Shown: positions 51,544 to 60,545 of the stretch, one piece after another
Layout: each line of letters opens with the position of its first letter
Numbering within the stretch: position 1 is the stretch's first letter
Assembly (NCBI GenBank): GCA_963666035.2
Contig: CAXXJI010000016.1
Coordinates: forward strand, 138,419 to 202,418
Direction of reading: 5' to 3'
From: CALMFG01 sp963666035
GTDB lineage: Bacteria > Bacillota > Clostridia > Christensenellales > CALMFG01
DNA length: 64,000 bases
The notes under the pieces: model-generated
Told to the model about the DNA's origin: nothing
What the model saw: the letters and a program-made list of their open reading frames with translations, nothing else
The model's database searches: none
Program-made: the position numbers and the translations under genes

Positions 51544-52061
51544 TGGAATGGGTCGAGATCGGCGAAATCTTAAAACCACAAGGGATTAAGGGTGAGGTGA
51601 AAATTCGTCATTTCTGCGATTCTGCGGATGTATTGACGGGGTTCAAAACCGTCTATTTAAAACAAAAAGGTGAAAGCACGCCTTATACTGTGACAAAAGT
51701 ACGTACGGACAAAACCTATGCGTTTTTAACGCTGAAAGGGATTGACGACCGTGATATGGCGGAAGCCTTACGCGGCAGACTGTTGTATGCGGACAAAAGC
51801 GCATTTCCGAAACTGCCAAAGGATATTTACTATATCCGAGATTTGGTCGGGCTATCGGTGGTCACAGAAAGCGGCAAAGCGTTGGGCAAAATTTCCGACG
51901 TGCTGCAGCATGGCGCAGTGGATGTCTACTGCGTTGCGGGCGAGGGGATGTCTATGATGTTTCCGGCGCTGAATCGGGTGATTATCTCAACCGATATTGC
52001 GGCAGGAAGGATGGTGCTAAACGAAGCGGCGTTAAACGAGGTGGCGGTGTATGAGGATTAA
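51543..52061 (+). CDS. rimM: Ribosome maturation factor RimM
   Basis: RimM binds ribosomal protein S19 and helps mature the 30S head. The 172-residue product has the N-terminal RimM barrel (EIGEILKPQGIKGEVKIRHF) and a C-terminal PRC-barrel (YYIRDLVGLSVVTESGKALGKI through VMFPAL-like strands). ATG 51543 overlaps the khpA stop; trmD overlaps its end by 11 bp. Confidence 0.93.
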   Translation: MEWVEIGEILKPQGIKGEVKIRHFCDSADVLTGFKTVYLKQKGESTPYTVTKVRTDKTYAFLTLKGIDDRDMAEALRGRLLYADKSAFPKLPKDIYYIRDLVGLSVVTESGKALGKISDVLQHGAVDVYCVAGEGMSMMFPALNRVIISTDIAAGRMVLNEAALNEVAVYED

Positions 52062-52740
52062 TTTTCTTTCGCTGTTTCCCGAGATGTTTTCGGCGCTGAC
52101 CGAGCACAGCATTGCCAAAAGAGCAAAAGATGCGGGACTGGTTGACTTTGTCTGCTATAATATCCGCGATTATACGCTGGATAAGCACAAACGCGTGGAC
52201 GATTATCCGTTTGGCGGCGGAGCGGGCATGGTGATGGCGCCACAGCCGATATTTGACTGTTTTAAAGCGGTCGAGTGCGAAGGCAAAACCATCAACGTCT
52301 ATATGTCGCCCAAAGGAAAGCGGCTGGATCATGAGGCGGTACTCGGGTTTTTGCAATACGATACCATCAATATCCTCTGCGGGCACTATGAGGGCGTCGA
52401 TCAGCGCGCGATTGATGAGCTGATTGACGAAGAAATCTCGATCGGCGACTATGTGCTGACCGGCGGAGAACTGCCGGCCATGGTACTGGCTGACGCGGTT
52501 CTACGGCATCTGCCGGGTGCGCTGGGCAACGACGAAAGCGCCTCGGACGAATCCTTTGCCGAAGATTTGCTGGAGTATCCGCACTACACGCGGCCGTCGG
52601 ACTTTCGAGGGCTGAAAGTTCCGGATATACTGCTTTCGGGCAATCACCAGCAGATAGAAGCCTGGCGCAAAGAAAAAGCCGTAGCAATGACGAGAGAAAA
52701 AAGACCGGATTTAATGAAAAAGAAGTACAAAAACGAATAG
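52051..52740 (+). CDS. trmD: tRNA (guanine(37)-N1)-methyltransferase TrmD
   Basis: TrmD makes m1G37 next to the anticodon, preventing +1 frameshifting. The 229-residue protein has FLSLFPEMFSALTEHSI, KRVDDYPFGGGAGMVM and the knot SAM-binding stretch LCGHYEGVDQRAIDELIDEE followed by IGDYVLTGGELPAMVL. ATG 52051 overlaps rimM. A separate promoter for rplS begins after the stop. Confidence 0.96.
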   Translation: MRINFLSLFPEMFSALTEHSIAKRAKDAGLVDFVCYNIRDYTLDKHKRVDDYPFGGGAGMVMAPQPIFDCFKAVECEGKTINVYMSPKGKRLDHEAVLGFLQYDTINILCGHYEGVDQRAIDELIDEEISIGDYVLTGGELPAMVLADAVLRHLPGALGNDESASDESFAEDLLEYPHYTRPSDFRGLKVPDILLSGNHQQIEAWRKEKAVAMTREKRPDLMKKKYKNE

Positions 52741-52750
52741 TGGTTGCTTC

Positions 52751-52780
52751 TTGCCAGACACAAACACGATATGCTATAAT
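52751..52780 (+). promoter_or_regulatory. Promoter of rplS
   Basis: TTGCCA at 52751-52756, an 18-bp spacer and TATAAT at 52775-52780 with a TGC extended -10. The leader to rplS is about 50 nt. Confidence 0.6.
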
Positions 52781-52837
52781 TCAAGACGGCAAAAAGAATG
52801 GTTCGTTTTTAGTTTAGACGAAAGGAGACACAAACAC

Positions 52838-53185
52838 ATGCAGGATATTATCAAATCGATTGAAAAAGAGCAGATGAGAACTGATCTGCCTAAAATAAAG
52901 GTTGGCGACACGATTAAAGTTTTTGTGAAAGTTGTGGAAGGCACACGCGAACGTTTACAGGGTTTTGAAGGCTATGTTATCGCCAAGACTGGCGGCGGCG
53001 TTTCTGAAACCATCAAAGTCAGACGCGTTTCCTACGGCATCGGTGTGGAAAGAACCTTCCCGCTGCATTCGCCAAAAATTGACCATATCGAGAAAATCAG
53101 AGAAGGTCATGTCAGACGTGCAAAGCTCTACTACTTGCGCGACAGAGTGGGTAAATCGGCCAAGATTAAGCCTAAAAAGTCTTAA
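52838..53185 (+). CDS. rplS: 50S ribosomal protein L19
   Basis: A 115-residue ribosomal protein at the 30S-50S interface, with MQDIIKSIEKEQMRTDLP at the start, FEGYVIAKTGGGVSETIKVRR (in part) and VRRAKLYYLRDRVGKSAKIK at the end. I choose ATG 52838, preceded by AAAGGAG; the in-frame extension back to 52751 overlaps the promoter and has no homology. A terminator follows. Confidence 0.96.
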   Translation: MQDIIKSIEKEQMRTDLPKIKVGDTIKVFVKVVEGTRERLQGFEGYVIAKTGGGVSETIKVRRVSYGIGVERTFPLHSPKIDHIEKIREGHVRRAKLYYLRDRVGKSAKIKPKKS

Positions 53186-53202
53186 AAAAACAGCATTGAA
53201 AT

Positions 53203-53227
53203 AGGGGGCTATTAACAGCCCCTTTTT
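53203..53227 (+). terminator. Terminator after rplS
   Basis: A GGGGCT/AGCCCC stem (extended by a G-T and an A-T pair), 6-nt loop, and five T. Confidence 0.8.
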
Positions 53228-53248
53228 ATTTATAACGGAGCAAAAAAC

Positions 53249-54109
53249 GTGAATATACAGTGGTACCCAGGGCACATGGCCAAAAGCCGTCGTCTGATCT
53301 TAGAAAAACTAAAAATTATTGATTTGATTATCGAAGTGGTGGACGCAAGAGCGCCGTACTCCACCAAGAATCCGGACTTTGATGCGCTTTTTCGTCAAAA
53401 GCGCCGGATTTTACTCTTGAATAAATCGGACCTTGCTGAGCCGGAGACAACCAAAGCTTGGGTCGATTACTACAAAAAACAGGGAGTCAGCGCCTTGAGC
53501 TTTTGTGCGGTCAAAGACAACCCCAAGCCATTACTTTCGGCTATTCAGCAGGAATTAAAACCAATCATTGATAAGTACCGTGCTAAGGGTATGAACAAGA
53601 CGGTGCGGTGCATGGCGGCCGGTATCCCAAATGTGGGCAAATCGGCGCTGCTCAATCGGCTGGCCGGAGGAAAAAAGCTGAAAGAAGGCAACAAGCCCGG
53701 TGTAACGCGCGGACTGCAATGGCTGAAACTCGGCGGGAATATTGAGCTTCTGGATTCGCCCGGGCTGATGTGGCCGAAAATTGAGAGTCAGCGTCAGGCA
53801 CTGAATATTGCTTTGCTAAAATCGATCAATGAAGATATTCTAAACACCGAAGAGTTGGCCTTAGGTCTTGTTACCTTTTTTCAAAACAGGTATCCGGACC
53901 GGCTGGTCCAGCGTTATCAGCTATCGGATACAAACAAGACCAATGATGCGATACTATATGAAATATGCCATAACCGCGGGCTCATCATGAAAGGCGAAAA
54001 CCCGGATATTGAGCGTGCGGCCAACATGATTATTGATGAGTTTCAGGCCGGCAGACTGGGCAGAATCAGTCTGGAAACGCCGGATGATATTGAGGGAAAA
54101 AACGCATGA
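53249..54109 (+). CDS. rbgA: Ribosome biogenesis GTPase YlqF/RbgA
   Basis: RbgA is a circularly permuted GTPase required for late 50S assembly. The 286-residue protein starts IQWYPGHMAKSRR. The permuted order is visible: VVDARAPYSTKNP and LLNKSDLAEPE (G4) come before GIPNVGKSALLNRL (G1) near residue 128 and LLDSPGLMWPK (G3). The C-terminal helical domain binds rRNA. The start is GTG 53249 with CGGAG upstream; rnhB overlaps its stop. Confidence 0.95.
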   Translation: MNIQWYPGHMAKSRRLILEKLKIIDLIIEVVDARAPYSTKNPDFDALFRQKRRILLLNKSDLAEPETTKAWVDYYKKQGVSALSFCAVKDNPKPLLSAIQQELKPIIDKYRAKGMNKTVRCMAAGIPNVGKSALLNRLAGGKKLKEGNKPGVTRGLQWLKLGGNIELLDSPGLMWPKIESQRQALNIALLKSINEDILNTEELALGLVTFFQNRYPDRLVQRYQLSDTNKTNDAILYEICHNRGLIMKGENPDIERAANMIIDEFQAGRLGRISLETPDDIEGKNA

Positions 54110-54732
54110 GTGTTTCACAAAGAGATTTAGAAATCTGTGAAGCTCTGGCCGCTTTTGATGAAAATTATCGAAAACCCGGTCTAATGATTGCCGGTATGGA
54201 TGAGGCAGGTCGTGGGCCGTTGGCAGGGCCTGTTGTGGCGGCAGCGGTGATTTTGCCCAAGAAACCGCTGATAATCGGTGTTAAGGATTCCAAAAAACTG
54301 GCAGAAAAAAAGCGCGAAAGATTATTTGATGAAATTATCAATTCTGCGGTGGCCTACGGTATCGGTGTGGTTGACGAAAAAACCATTGACGAAATCAATA
54401 TATTAAACGCCGCGCGTCTGGCTTTTAAGCGGGCTTATGAGGCGCTGGGATACAAGCCCGATGTGGTCATAACGGACTATATCACAGGTCTTGATATTCC
54501 GAAAGCGATTCCGATTGTCAAAGGCGATGGGCAGTCCTACAGTATCGCCGCGGCGTCGATCGTTGCCAAAGTGGCGCGGGATAGGATGATGCGGGAATAT
54601 GCTAAAGATTATCCTTTGTATGGATTTGATACGCATAAAGGCTACGGGTCAGCTGCGCATATACAAGCGATACAAATATACGGTGCATGCGAAATTCACA
54701 GACAATCTTTTTTAACAAGGATATTACCTTAA
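54106..54732 (+). CDS. rnhB: Ribonuclease HII
   Basis: RNase HII removes ribonucleotides from DNA-RNA hybrids. The 208-residue protein has the catalytic MDEAGRGPLAGPVVAAAVIL near residue 30 (Asp and Glu), VKDSKKLAEKKR, and ITDYITGLDIP. The later Asp-rich KGDGQSYSIAAASIVAKVARD is the family's second block. ATG 54106 overlaps rbgA (ATGA). yraN follows after 3 bp. Confidence 0.95.
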   Translation: MSVSQRDLEICEALAAFDENYRKPGLMIAGMDEAGRGPLAGPVVAAAVILPKKPLIIGVKDSKKLAEKKRERLFDEIINSAVAYGIGVVDEKTIDEINILNAARLAFKRAYEALGYKPDVVITDYITGLDIPKAIPIVKGDGQSYSIAAASIVAKVARDRMMREYAKDYPLYGFDTHKGYGSAAHIQAIQIYGACEIHRQSFLTRILP

Positions 54733-54735
54733 AAG

Positions 54736-55104
54736 ATGGATAATCGACAAAAAGGCCGCTTCGGCGAAAAAAAAGCGATGACTTACTTGATCAACCATGG
54801 TTATACCATCGTGGATATCAATTATTATTGCCGATATGGGGAAATCGATATAGTCGCTAAAAAAGCAGGTTACTTTATTTTTGTGGAAGTCAAGACCCGA
54901 AGTTCGAGTACGTATGGCACGCCGGCTGAAGCTGTCTCTTTTATCAAACAGAAACGTATGGTACAATCGGTTCAGGATTATGTTCAGCGTAACAAGATTG
55001 AGAATTACCCTTTGCAGCTGGATGTTATCGAAGTATATCTATTAGAAAACAATGGGTTTAAAATCAATCACATCAAAAATGCATTTGAAGGAATCGATAT
55101 TTAG
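54736..55104 (+). CDS. YraN family protein (UPF0102)
   Basis: A 122-residue restriction-endonuclease-like fold protein. GRFGEKKAMTYLINHGY at the start, the YCRYGEIDIVAKKAGYFIFVEVKTRSS core holding the expected E/D/E-x-K metal site (split over two strands), and FIKQKRMVQSVQDY are typical. Its role is not firmly known; it sits next to rnhB in many genomes. ATG 54736 lies 3 bp after rnhB. Confidence 0.9.
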   Translation: MDNRQKGRFGEKKAMTYLINHGYTIVDINYYCRYGEIDIVAKKAGYFIFVEVKTRSSSTYGTPAEAVSFIKQKRMVQSVQDYVQRNKIENYPLQLDVIEVYLLENNGFKINHIKNAFEGIDI

Positions 55105-55113
55105 GGAACTACT

Positions 55114-58100
55114 ATGAAAAAACGTGCACTGATTATTCTGACTATTATTTTTATTCTGATCATTCCGGCTTCCGTTTTGGCGGTCACCGGCAACCGTGTC
55201 ATCAACGGGGATTTCGAAGAGTATAATTACATCCATACCGATTGGGATATTGACATTCTAGAGACACATGTCCAGAATGCGTTTGTATCTTTTGTTGATG
55301 AGGATAATAATGTCTATGCCAACATGCAGTCGGATGAAAAGAACTATATCAGCTTAAAGCAGTCGATTTATCTGGAGGCGAATACCAGCTTTGAGATCGG
55401 CGCAAAGATGAAATCTGAAAATATCGGTATCGAAAACGCTGGCGGTTATATTCGTCTGGAAGCAAATCAGGGCCAATCGGCGCAAGTCAAAGGCACATTA
55501 AATGATTGGCAGGATGTCGTATTCTATGTCACCACATCGGACGAAGAAGTGTACACCACGCTGGAAATTGCGCTGGGAGACGCCGGGAACGAAAACAGCG
55601 GGGTTTTGCTGGTTGATGATGTGTATATCGTTCAGGTGGATCAAATACCCGTCGGTGCAAATCATACGGTTATCGCCGATTCGAACGGCGGCACCCAAGC
55701 CACTCAGCAGCCGGTGCAGCCCGCCGAAAAAAAGGCCGCGCCGATTTTGAATGAAAAAGAGCGCATTTCGGTGATTACGCTTTTATTTGCGGCCATTGTA
55801 TTTATGTTCTTAATTCTTTGGCTGGGAGCACAAGACGGCGGGACGATGGGGAAAAGCATATTTTCCGGGGCTTGGCCCAAGTTGATGTTATCCGGAGGGC
55901 TTGTACTGATTGTTTTATATAAGTACTATGTGGCGTCTCTCGGTACCGATCTTGGCAGTGATATCAGTGCGTATATCCTTTGGTCAAAAAGTCTTGCCGA
56001 AGGCGGCATTCGCTATTTTTACATTAATACCAGCTGTATGTACCCTTGCGGTTATATGTATGTGTTGTGGGCGGTCGGAAAGGCGGCAATGCTTTTGGAT
56101 GTTGGTTTTCAAACCACTGCATATAATCTGATGCTGAAAACTCCGGTCATTCTGTGTGAACTTGCCACCGCGTATTTGGTCTATCGTGTCGCAAAAAAAC
56201 ATCTCGGTGAAAAAAACGCGCTGATTATGGCGCTGATTACATTGATGAATCCGGCAATTCTGATGAATACATCCGCTTGGGGGCAGGTGGATGCGGTATA
56301 TATTCTGGCCATCGTATTTGTGTTTTACCTATTGGAGGAAAAACGCAGTTATTGGGCGGCGGGTGTTTTTGCCTTTTCATTGCTGATTAAGACCCAAGCG
56401 ATTCTTTTCTTTCCTGTATTCGGAGCTTATTACCTTCAATTGTTTCTAAGAAATAAAACCGTTCAGGAAAACTTAAAGGAATTCTGTTTCAGTATCGGGA
56501 TCGCTTTTTTAACTTACTGGCTGCTTTCGGTGCCGTATATGGCCGATGAGGGGATATTCTGGCAGTTTAAGCAGATTGGAACTACGGCCAATCATTTTGG
56601 ATATGTTTCATTGAACGGATTTAATTTTTATACCCTATTTGGCGGAAACTATACGGTTGTTAAAGAAAAATTTGTCATATTCAGTTTTCAGGCGTGGGGA
56701 TATTTTTTCATTATTATCTCATCGCTGATTTCGGTGCTTTTGGTTTTCGTCAATCGAAAAAAGCAAGCGCTTTTCCTGATCGCCGCGTTTATGATCGGCG
56801 CGGTCTTTACGTTCGGCCACGGTATGCACGAGCGATATATCATGCCGCTGCCCATCCTTTTGTTCTTTGCCTATATCTATATCAAAGATACGCGCCTGAT
56901 TAACCTTGGTATACTCTATACGATTTTTGCGCTGCTGTCGCAGGCCGCCGTGCTTTTCTTTTTTGGCGAATCGTTCTACAAAGCCATCGTCTTTTGCATG
57001 TCGATATTCAGCCTTTTAAACTTTAGCTATCTGGCTTATGTATGCTATATTTTACTCTATAAAAAGGGCACCACCATTCGGAGCATCGATCAGAATCGGC
57101 CCGATGAAGTGCGGCGAAAAACAGAGCATGCCAACGCGCGTATGCTGGAACGTTTAAAACGCTCGGCCGCAAAGCGCCTGCATACGCGCACGACCATTTC
57201 AAGAATCAACAAGCATGACCGGTTGATTATCATCCTGATGACACTGATTTACGCGATCTTGGCTTTTGTCAATCTCGGCGATTTTAAGATTGTAGACAGC
57301 GCATGGAAGCCCAAGGTGGCGGGGGAGAGGGTGGTCTTTACGCTGGAAGAAACCGCCCATGTGGATATGATTAAATATTATTTTGGATTGGGTTCATCCA
57401 ATATTCATATCACCGCTTCCGAAGATGGCGAGGTTTTCTATGAAGTGCCGCGAGCGACGGACGAAAATGGAGAATTTGACATTGATTTTAATGGGTATAA
57501 AATATATGCTTGGCAGTTTGTCGATGCCGGATTTGATGCAAAATATATCGCTTTAGAGTTTTCAAAAGAAAATGTGGATGTGCGTGAACTCGGGTTTATC
57601 GGCACGAACGGCCAGCCGCTTCCAATTGCAGAGGTCAGTTCCAATATTTCGAGCTCGGAAGAGCTTAGCCCCATCATCGATGAGCAGGCGATGATACCCG
57701 CCGAAACCAGCTATATGTGCAGTATGTATTTTGATGAGATATATCATGCCAGAACGGCTTTGGAAATGATCGAACACCGAAATATCTACGAAATCACCCA
57801 TCCGCCGCTGGGTAAGATTTTAATCTCAATTGGCATCCGTATCTTCGGTATGGTGCCGTTCGGCTGGCGCTTTATGGGCACGCTTTTTGGTGTACTGATG
57901 ATACCCATCATGTATATTCTGGCCAAGCGCATCACCAAACGCACGTTGTTCGCTTCGGTAGCGACCTTCTTGCTGTGCTTTGATTTTATGCATTTTGCAC
58001 AGACGCGTATCTCCACGATTGACAGCTACAGCGTGGTATTTATTCTTTTGATGTTTTTGTTTATGTATGATTATACCGCACTTAACTTTAACCGCGATAA

Positions 58101-58992
58101 GCTGTATAAAACCTTCCTGCCGCTCGGTCTCACCGGCGTGTTCTTTGGGTTGGGCGCGGCGACCAAGTGGTTGTGCCTCTATGCGGGCGCGGGATTGGCT
58201 GTTATTTTGTTCTATACGCTGTTCTTACGCTACCGCGAGTATGAAGCGGCCAAGCTGAAGTTGGCGGACCACACTGCGGGAAACCATACCGCATACTACA
58301 AAAATGTCGTTGAAACCTTCTATTATAAGCTGTTTTTAACGTTGCTGTTTTGTATTATCATGTTTATCGTCGTTCCTGCGGTCATCTATTATTTAAGCTA
58401 TATTCCGTATATGCATATCGCCGATAACCCATACGATTTTGATCAGATATTGAAAAATCAGTCTTATATGTGGAACTACCATGCGCACCTCACCACCGCC
58501 AGCCCGCATCCGTTTGCGTCCCGCTGGTATACGTGGTTTTTCGATATCCGTCCGGTATACTTTTTCCAGGGCCACGGATATACCGCCGGCAGGATTTCTT
58601 CGCTTTCTTCGTTCGGCAATCCCGTCATCTGGTGGTCGCTGATTCCGGCTGTGATATTGATCGTGGTGCTCAGGGCCAATAATGTCAAATTTGGGCGTGG
58701 TTTGGGGTACAGTGCTGTAGCCGGTCTTTCAAATATTCTGCCTTGGGTATTTATCTCAAGAGAGACCTATATCTACCATTACTTTGCATCGGTACCGTTT
58801 ATGATTTTGATCATCACCTTTGCATTAAAGCATCTTTTTGAAAAGTCAAAATTCGGGAAATACTTCCTGATCGTGTTTCTGGTTACGGTGGTCGCCGTCT
58901 TTATTATGTTCTATCCGTTTATCACGGGTATTCCGGTCGCCAAAACCTATGCCAACGCCATGCGTTGGCTGGAATCGTGGCCATTTTATTAA
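55114..58992 (+). CDS. Large double GT-C glycosyltransferase (PMT type) with sugar-binding-like domains
   Basis: A 1292-residue membrane protein with, in order: a signal-type helix (1-23); an extracellular beta-rich, CBM4/9-like domain (about 25-185, NRVINGDFEEYN); a Gln/Pro linker; a first GT-C module (about 218-650) with Asp residues D279/D283 in its first outer loop and HERY at 572-575, as in bacterial mannosyltransferase-like proteins; a basic cytosolic linker (about 655-705); a discoidin-like domain (about 735-860); and a second GT-C module of the PMT type (about 870-1292) with FDEIYH (D874, E875) and HPPLGK at 896-901. Such enzymes use polyprenyl-phosphate sugars. Target unknown. It lies between yraN and yifB. 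Confidence 0.82.
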   Translation: MKKRALIILTIIFILIIPASVLAVTGNRVINGDFEEYNYIHTDWDIDILETHVQNAFVSFVDEDNNVYANMQSDEKNYISLKQSIYLEANTSFEIGAKMKSENIGIENAGGYIRLEANQGQSAQVKGTLNDWQDVVFYVTTSDEEVYTTLEIALGDAGNENSGVLLVDDVYIVQVDQIPVGANHTVIADSNGGTQATQQPVQPAEKKAAPILNEKERISVITLLFAAIVFMFLILWLGAQDGGTMGKSIFSGAWPKLMLSGGLVLIVLYKYYVASLGTDLGSDISAYILWSKSLAEGGIRYFYINTSCMYPCGYMYVLWAVGKAAMLLDVGFQTTAYNLMLKTPVILCELATAYLVYRVAKKHLGEKNALIMALITLMNPAILMNTSAWGQVDAVYILAIVFVFYLLEEKRSYWAAGVFAFSLLIKTQAILFFPVFGAYYLQLFLRNKTVQENLKEFCFSIGIAFLTYWLLSVPYMADEGIFWQFKQIGTTANHFGYVSLNGFNFYTLFGGNYTVVKEKFVIFSFQAWGYFFIIISSLISVLLVFVNRKKQALFLIAAFMIGAVFTFGHGMHERYIMPLPILLFFAYIYIKDTRLINLGILYTIFALLSQAAVLFFFGESFYKAIVFCMSIFSLLNFSYLAYVCYILLYKKGTTIRSIDQNRPDEVRRKTEHANARMLERLKRSAAKRLHTRTTISRINKHDRLIIILMTLIYAILAFVNLGDFKIVDSAWKPKVAGERVVFTLEETAHVDMIKYYFGLGSSNIHITASEDGEVFYEVPRATDENGEFDIDFNGYKIYAWQFVDAGFDAKYIALEFSKENVDVRELGFIGTNGQPLPIAEVSSNISSSEELSPIIDEQAMIPAETSYMCSMYFDEIYHARTALEMIEHRNIYEITHPPLGKILISIGIRIFGMVPFGWRFMGTLFGVLMIPIMYILAKRITKRTLFASVATFLLCFDFMHFAQTRISTIDSYSVVFILLMFLFMYDYTALNFNRDKLYKTFLPLGLTGVFFGLGAATKWLCLYAGAGLAVILFYTLFLRYREYEAAKLKLADHTAGNHTAYYKNVVETFYYKLFLTLLFCIIMFIVVPAVIYYLSYIPYMHIADNPYDFDQILKNQSYMWNYHAHLTTASPHPFASRWYTWFFDIRPVYFFQGHGYTAGRISSLSSFGNPVIWWSLIPAVILIVVLRANNVKFGRGLGYSAVAGLSNILPWVFISRETYIYHYFASVPFMILIITFALKHLFEKSKFGKYFLIVFLVTVVAVFIMFYPFITGIPVAKTYANAMRWLESWPFY

Positions 58993-59015
58993 TCTTACAA
59001 AAGGGATTGACTTAG

Positions 59016-60539
59016 ATGTTTGCAAAAGTACAGAGCATTGCGCTGGAGGGTTTAAAAGGTTTTGAGGTTTCGGTTGAAGCCGATATTTTTGATGGTCTGC
59101 CCGCGTATGAAACCGTGGGTTTGCCCGGCGCGGCGGTTAAGGAATCCAAGGAACGTGTGCGTTCAGCGATTAAAAACAGCCATCTGATCTACCCCACACG
59201 GCGCATCACGATCAATCTGGCTCCGGCCGATATCCGAAAAGAAGGGCCGGTTTATGATCTGCCGATTGCGCTCGGTCTTTTACGCGCTTCCGGACAACTT
59301 TCCGATATCCCTGAAAAATGTATCTATATCGGTGAGCTTGCCTTGGACGGGGCACTTCGTAAAGTTAACGGCATTTTACCCATGCTGATCGAAGCGGTGA
59401 AATTCGGCTATGATTCGGCGGTGATCCCGATGGATAACGCGGCCGAAGCCGAGTGTCTGGACAAAATAAAAATCTTTCCGGCAGAGAACCTAAATCAGGT
59501 AGCCGATCATATCAATGAAAGGGTCATTATCTCGCCGGCTGCGTATAGAGGCTATGAGAGCATACAGGACAACCGAAGCGGTACAGTAGATTTTTCCGAA
59601 ATCAAAGGACAGAGTTTCGCTAAACGCGCCATGGAGATTGCAGCGGCTGGGGGACACAACATTCTGCTCATCGGGCCGCCTGGCGCGGGAAAATCGATGC
59701 TGGCAAAAGCACTGCCCGGCATTTTACCCGATCTTTGCTTTGAAGAAGCGCTTGAAATCACCAAAATTCATTCCATTGCGGGACAGCTGGACGGCGGACT
59801 CATCAAGACACGGCCTTTTCGTTCGCCCCACCACACGACATCCACCGCGGCGTTGGCGGGCGGTGGGTCCAAAGTCAGCCCAGGCGATATATCTTTGGCC
59901 CATTTCGGTGTGCTTTTTCTAGATGAGCTGCCCGAATTTAAGCGCGAAGCCTTGGAGGCGCTGCGCCAGCCCATTGAGGACGGCATCGTGAATGTTGCCC
60001 GAGTCAACGCCAAAGCGGTGTATCCGGCAGACTTTATGCTGGTGGCCGCCATGAATCCATGCCCATGCGGTAATTACGGCTCTTTGGTTCGGGAATGCCG
60101 GTGCTCCCAGCGTCAGATCAGCGGATACCTGGGGCGCATCAGCGGTCCGCTCTTAGATCGTATTGATATGCATATCGAGCTTTCCGAAGTCACCTATAGC
60201 GAGATATCATCGAAGGAAAAGGACGAAACCAGCGCGCATGTGAAACAGCGCGTCAATCGTGCACGTAAGCGGCAGATGCAGAGATATCAGGGAAGCGGGG
60301 TGTATACCAATGCCCAGCTCAGCTCCTCACAGGTAAAGAAATTCTGTGCTATCGACGCGGCGGGGGAATCCTTGATTGAAAAAGCATTCAGCAAGCTGGA
60401 TATCTCGGCGCGTTCGTATAACCGCATATTAAAAGTGGCCAGAACCATTGCGGATATGGAAGAAGCTGAGATGATTGGAGCCCATCATATTGCGCAGGCG
60501 ATCCAGTTCCGTTCGCTTGACAGAAAGTACTGGGGGTAG
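59016..60539 (+). CDS. YifB family Mg chelatase-like AAA ATPase (ComM-like)
   Basis: A 507-residue AAA+ protein. The N-terminal ChlI/Lon-like domain (about 1-165) has VEADIFDGLPAYETVGLPG. The ATPase domain has Walker A at LIGPPGAGKSMLAKALPG (about 217-234), FRSPHHTTSTAALAGGG and Walker B FLDELPEF. A C4-like NPCPCGNYG and the C-terminal Mg_chelatase_C helix bundle follow. ComM homologues act as helicases in natural transformation, which fits its position directly before dprA. ATG 59016. Confidence 0.92.
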   Translation: MFAKVQSIALEGLKGFEVSVEADIFDGLPAYETVGLPGAAVKESKERVRSAIKNSHLIYPTRRITINLAPADIRKEGPVYDLPIALGLLRASGQLSDIPEKCIYIGELALDGALRKVNGILPMLIEAVKFGYDSAVIPMDNAAEAECLDKIKIFPAENLNQVADHINERVIISPAAYRGYESIQDNRSGTVDFSEIKGQSFAKRAMEIAAAGGHNILLIGPPGAGKSMLAKALPGILPDLCFEEALEITKIHSIAGQLDGGLIKTRPFRSPHHTTSTAALAGGGSKVSPGDISLAHFGVLFLDELPEFKREALEALRQPIEDGIVNVARVNAKAVYPADFMLVAAMNPCPCGNYGSLVRECRCSQRQISGYLGRISGPLLDRIDMHIELSEVTYSEISSKEKDETSAHVKQRVNRARKRQMQRYQGSGVYTNAQLSSSQVKKFCAIDAAGESLIEKAFSKLDISARSYNRILKVARTIADMEEAEMIGAHHIAQAIQFRSLDRKYWG

Positions 60540-60545
60540 CCAAAA

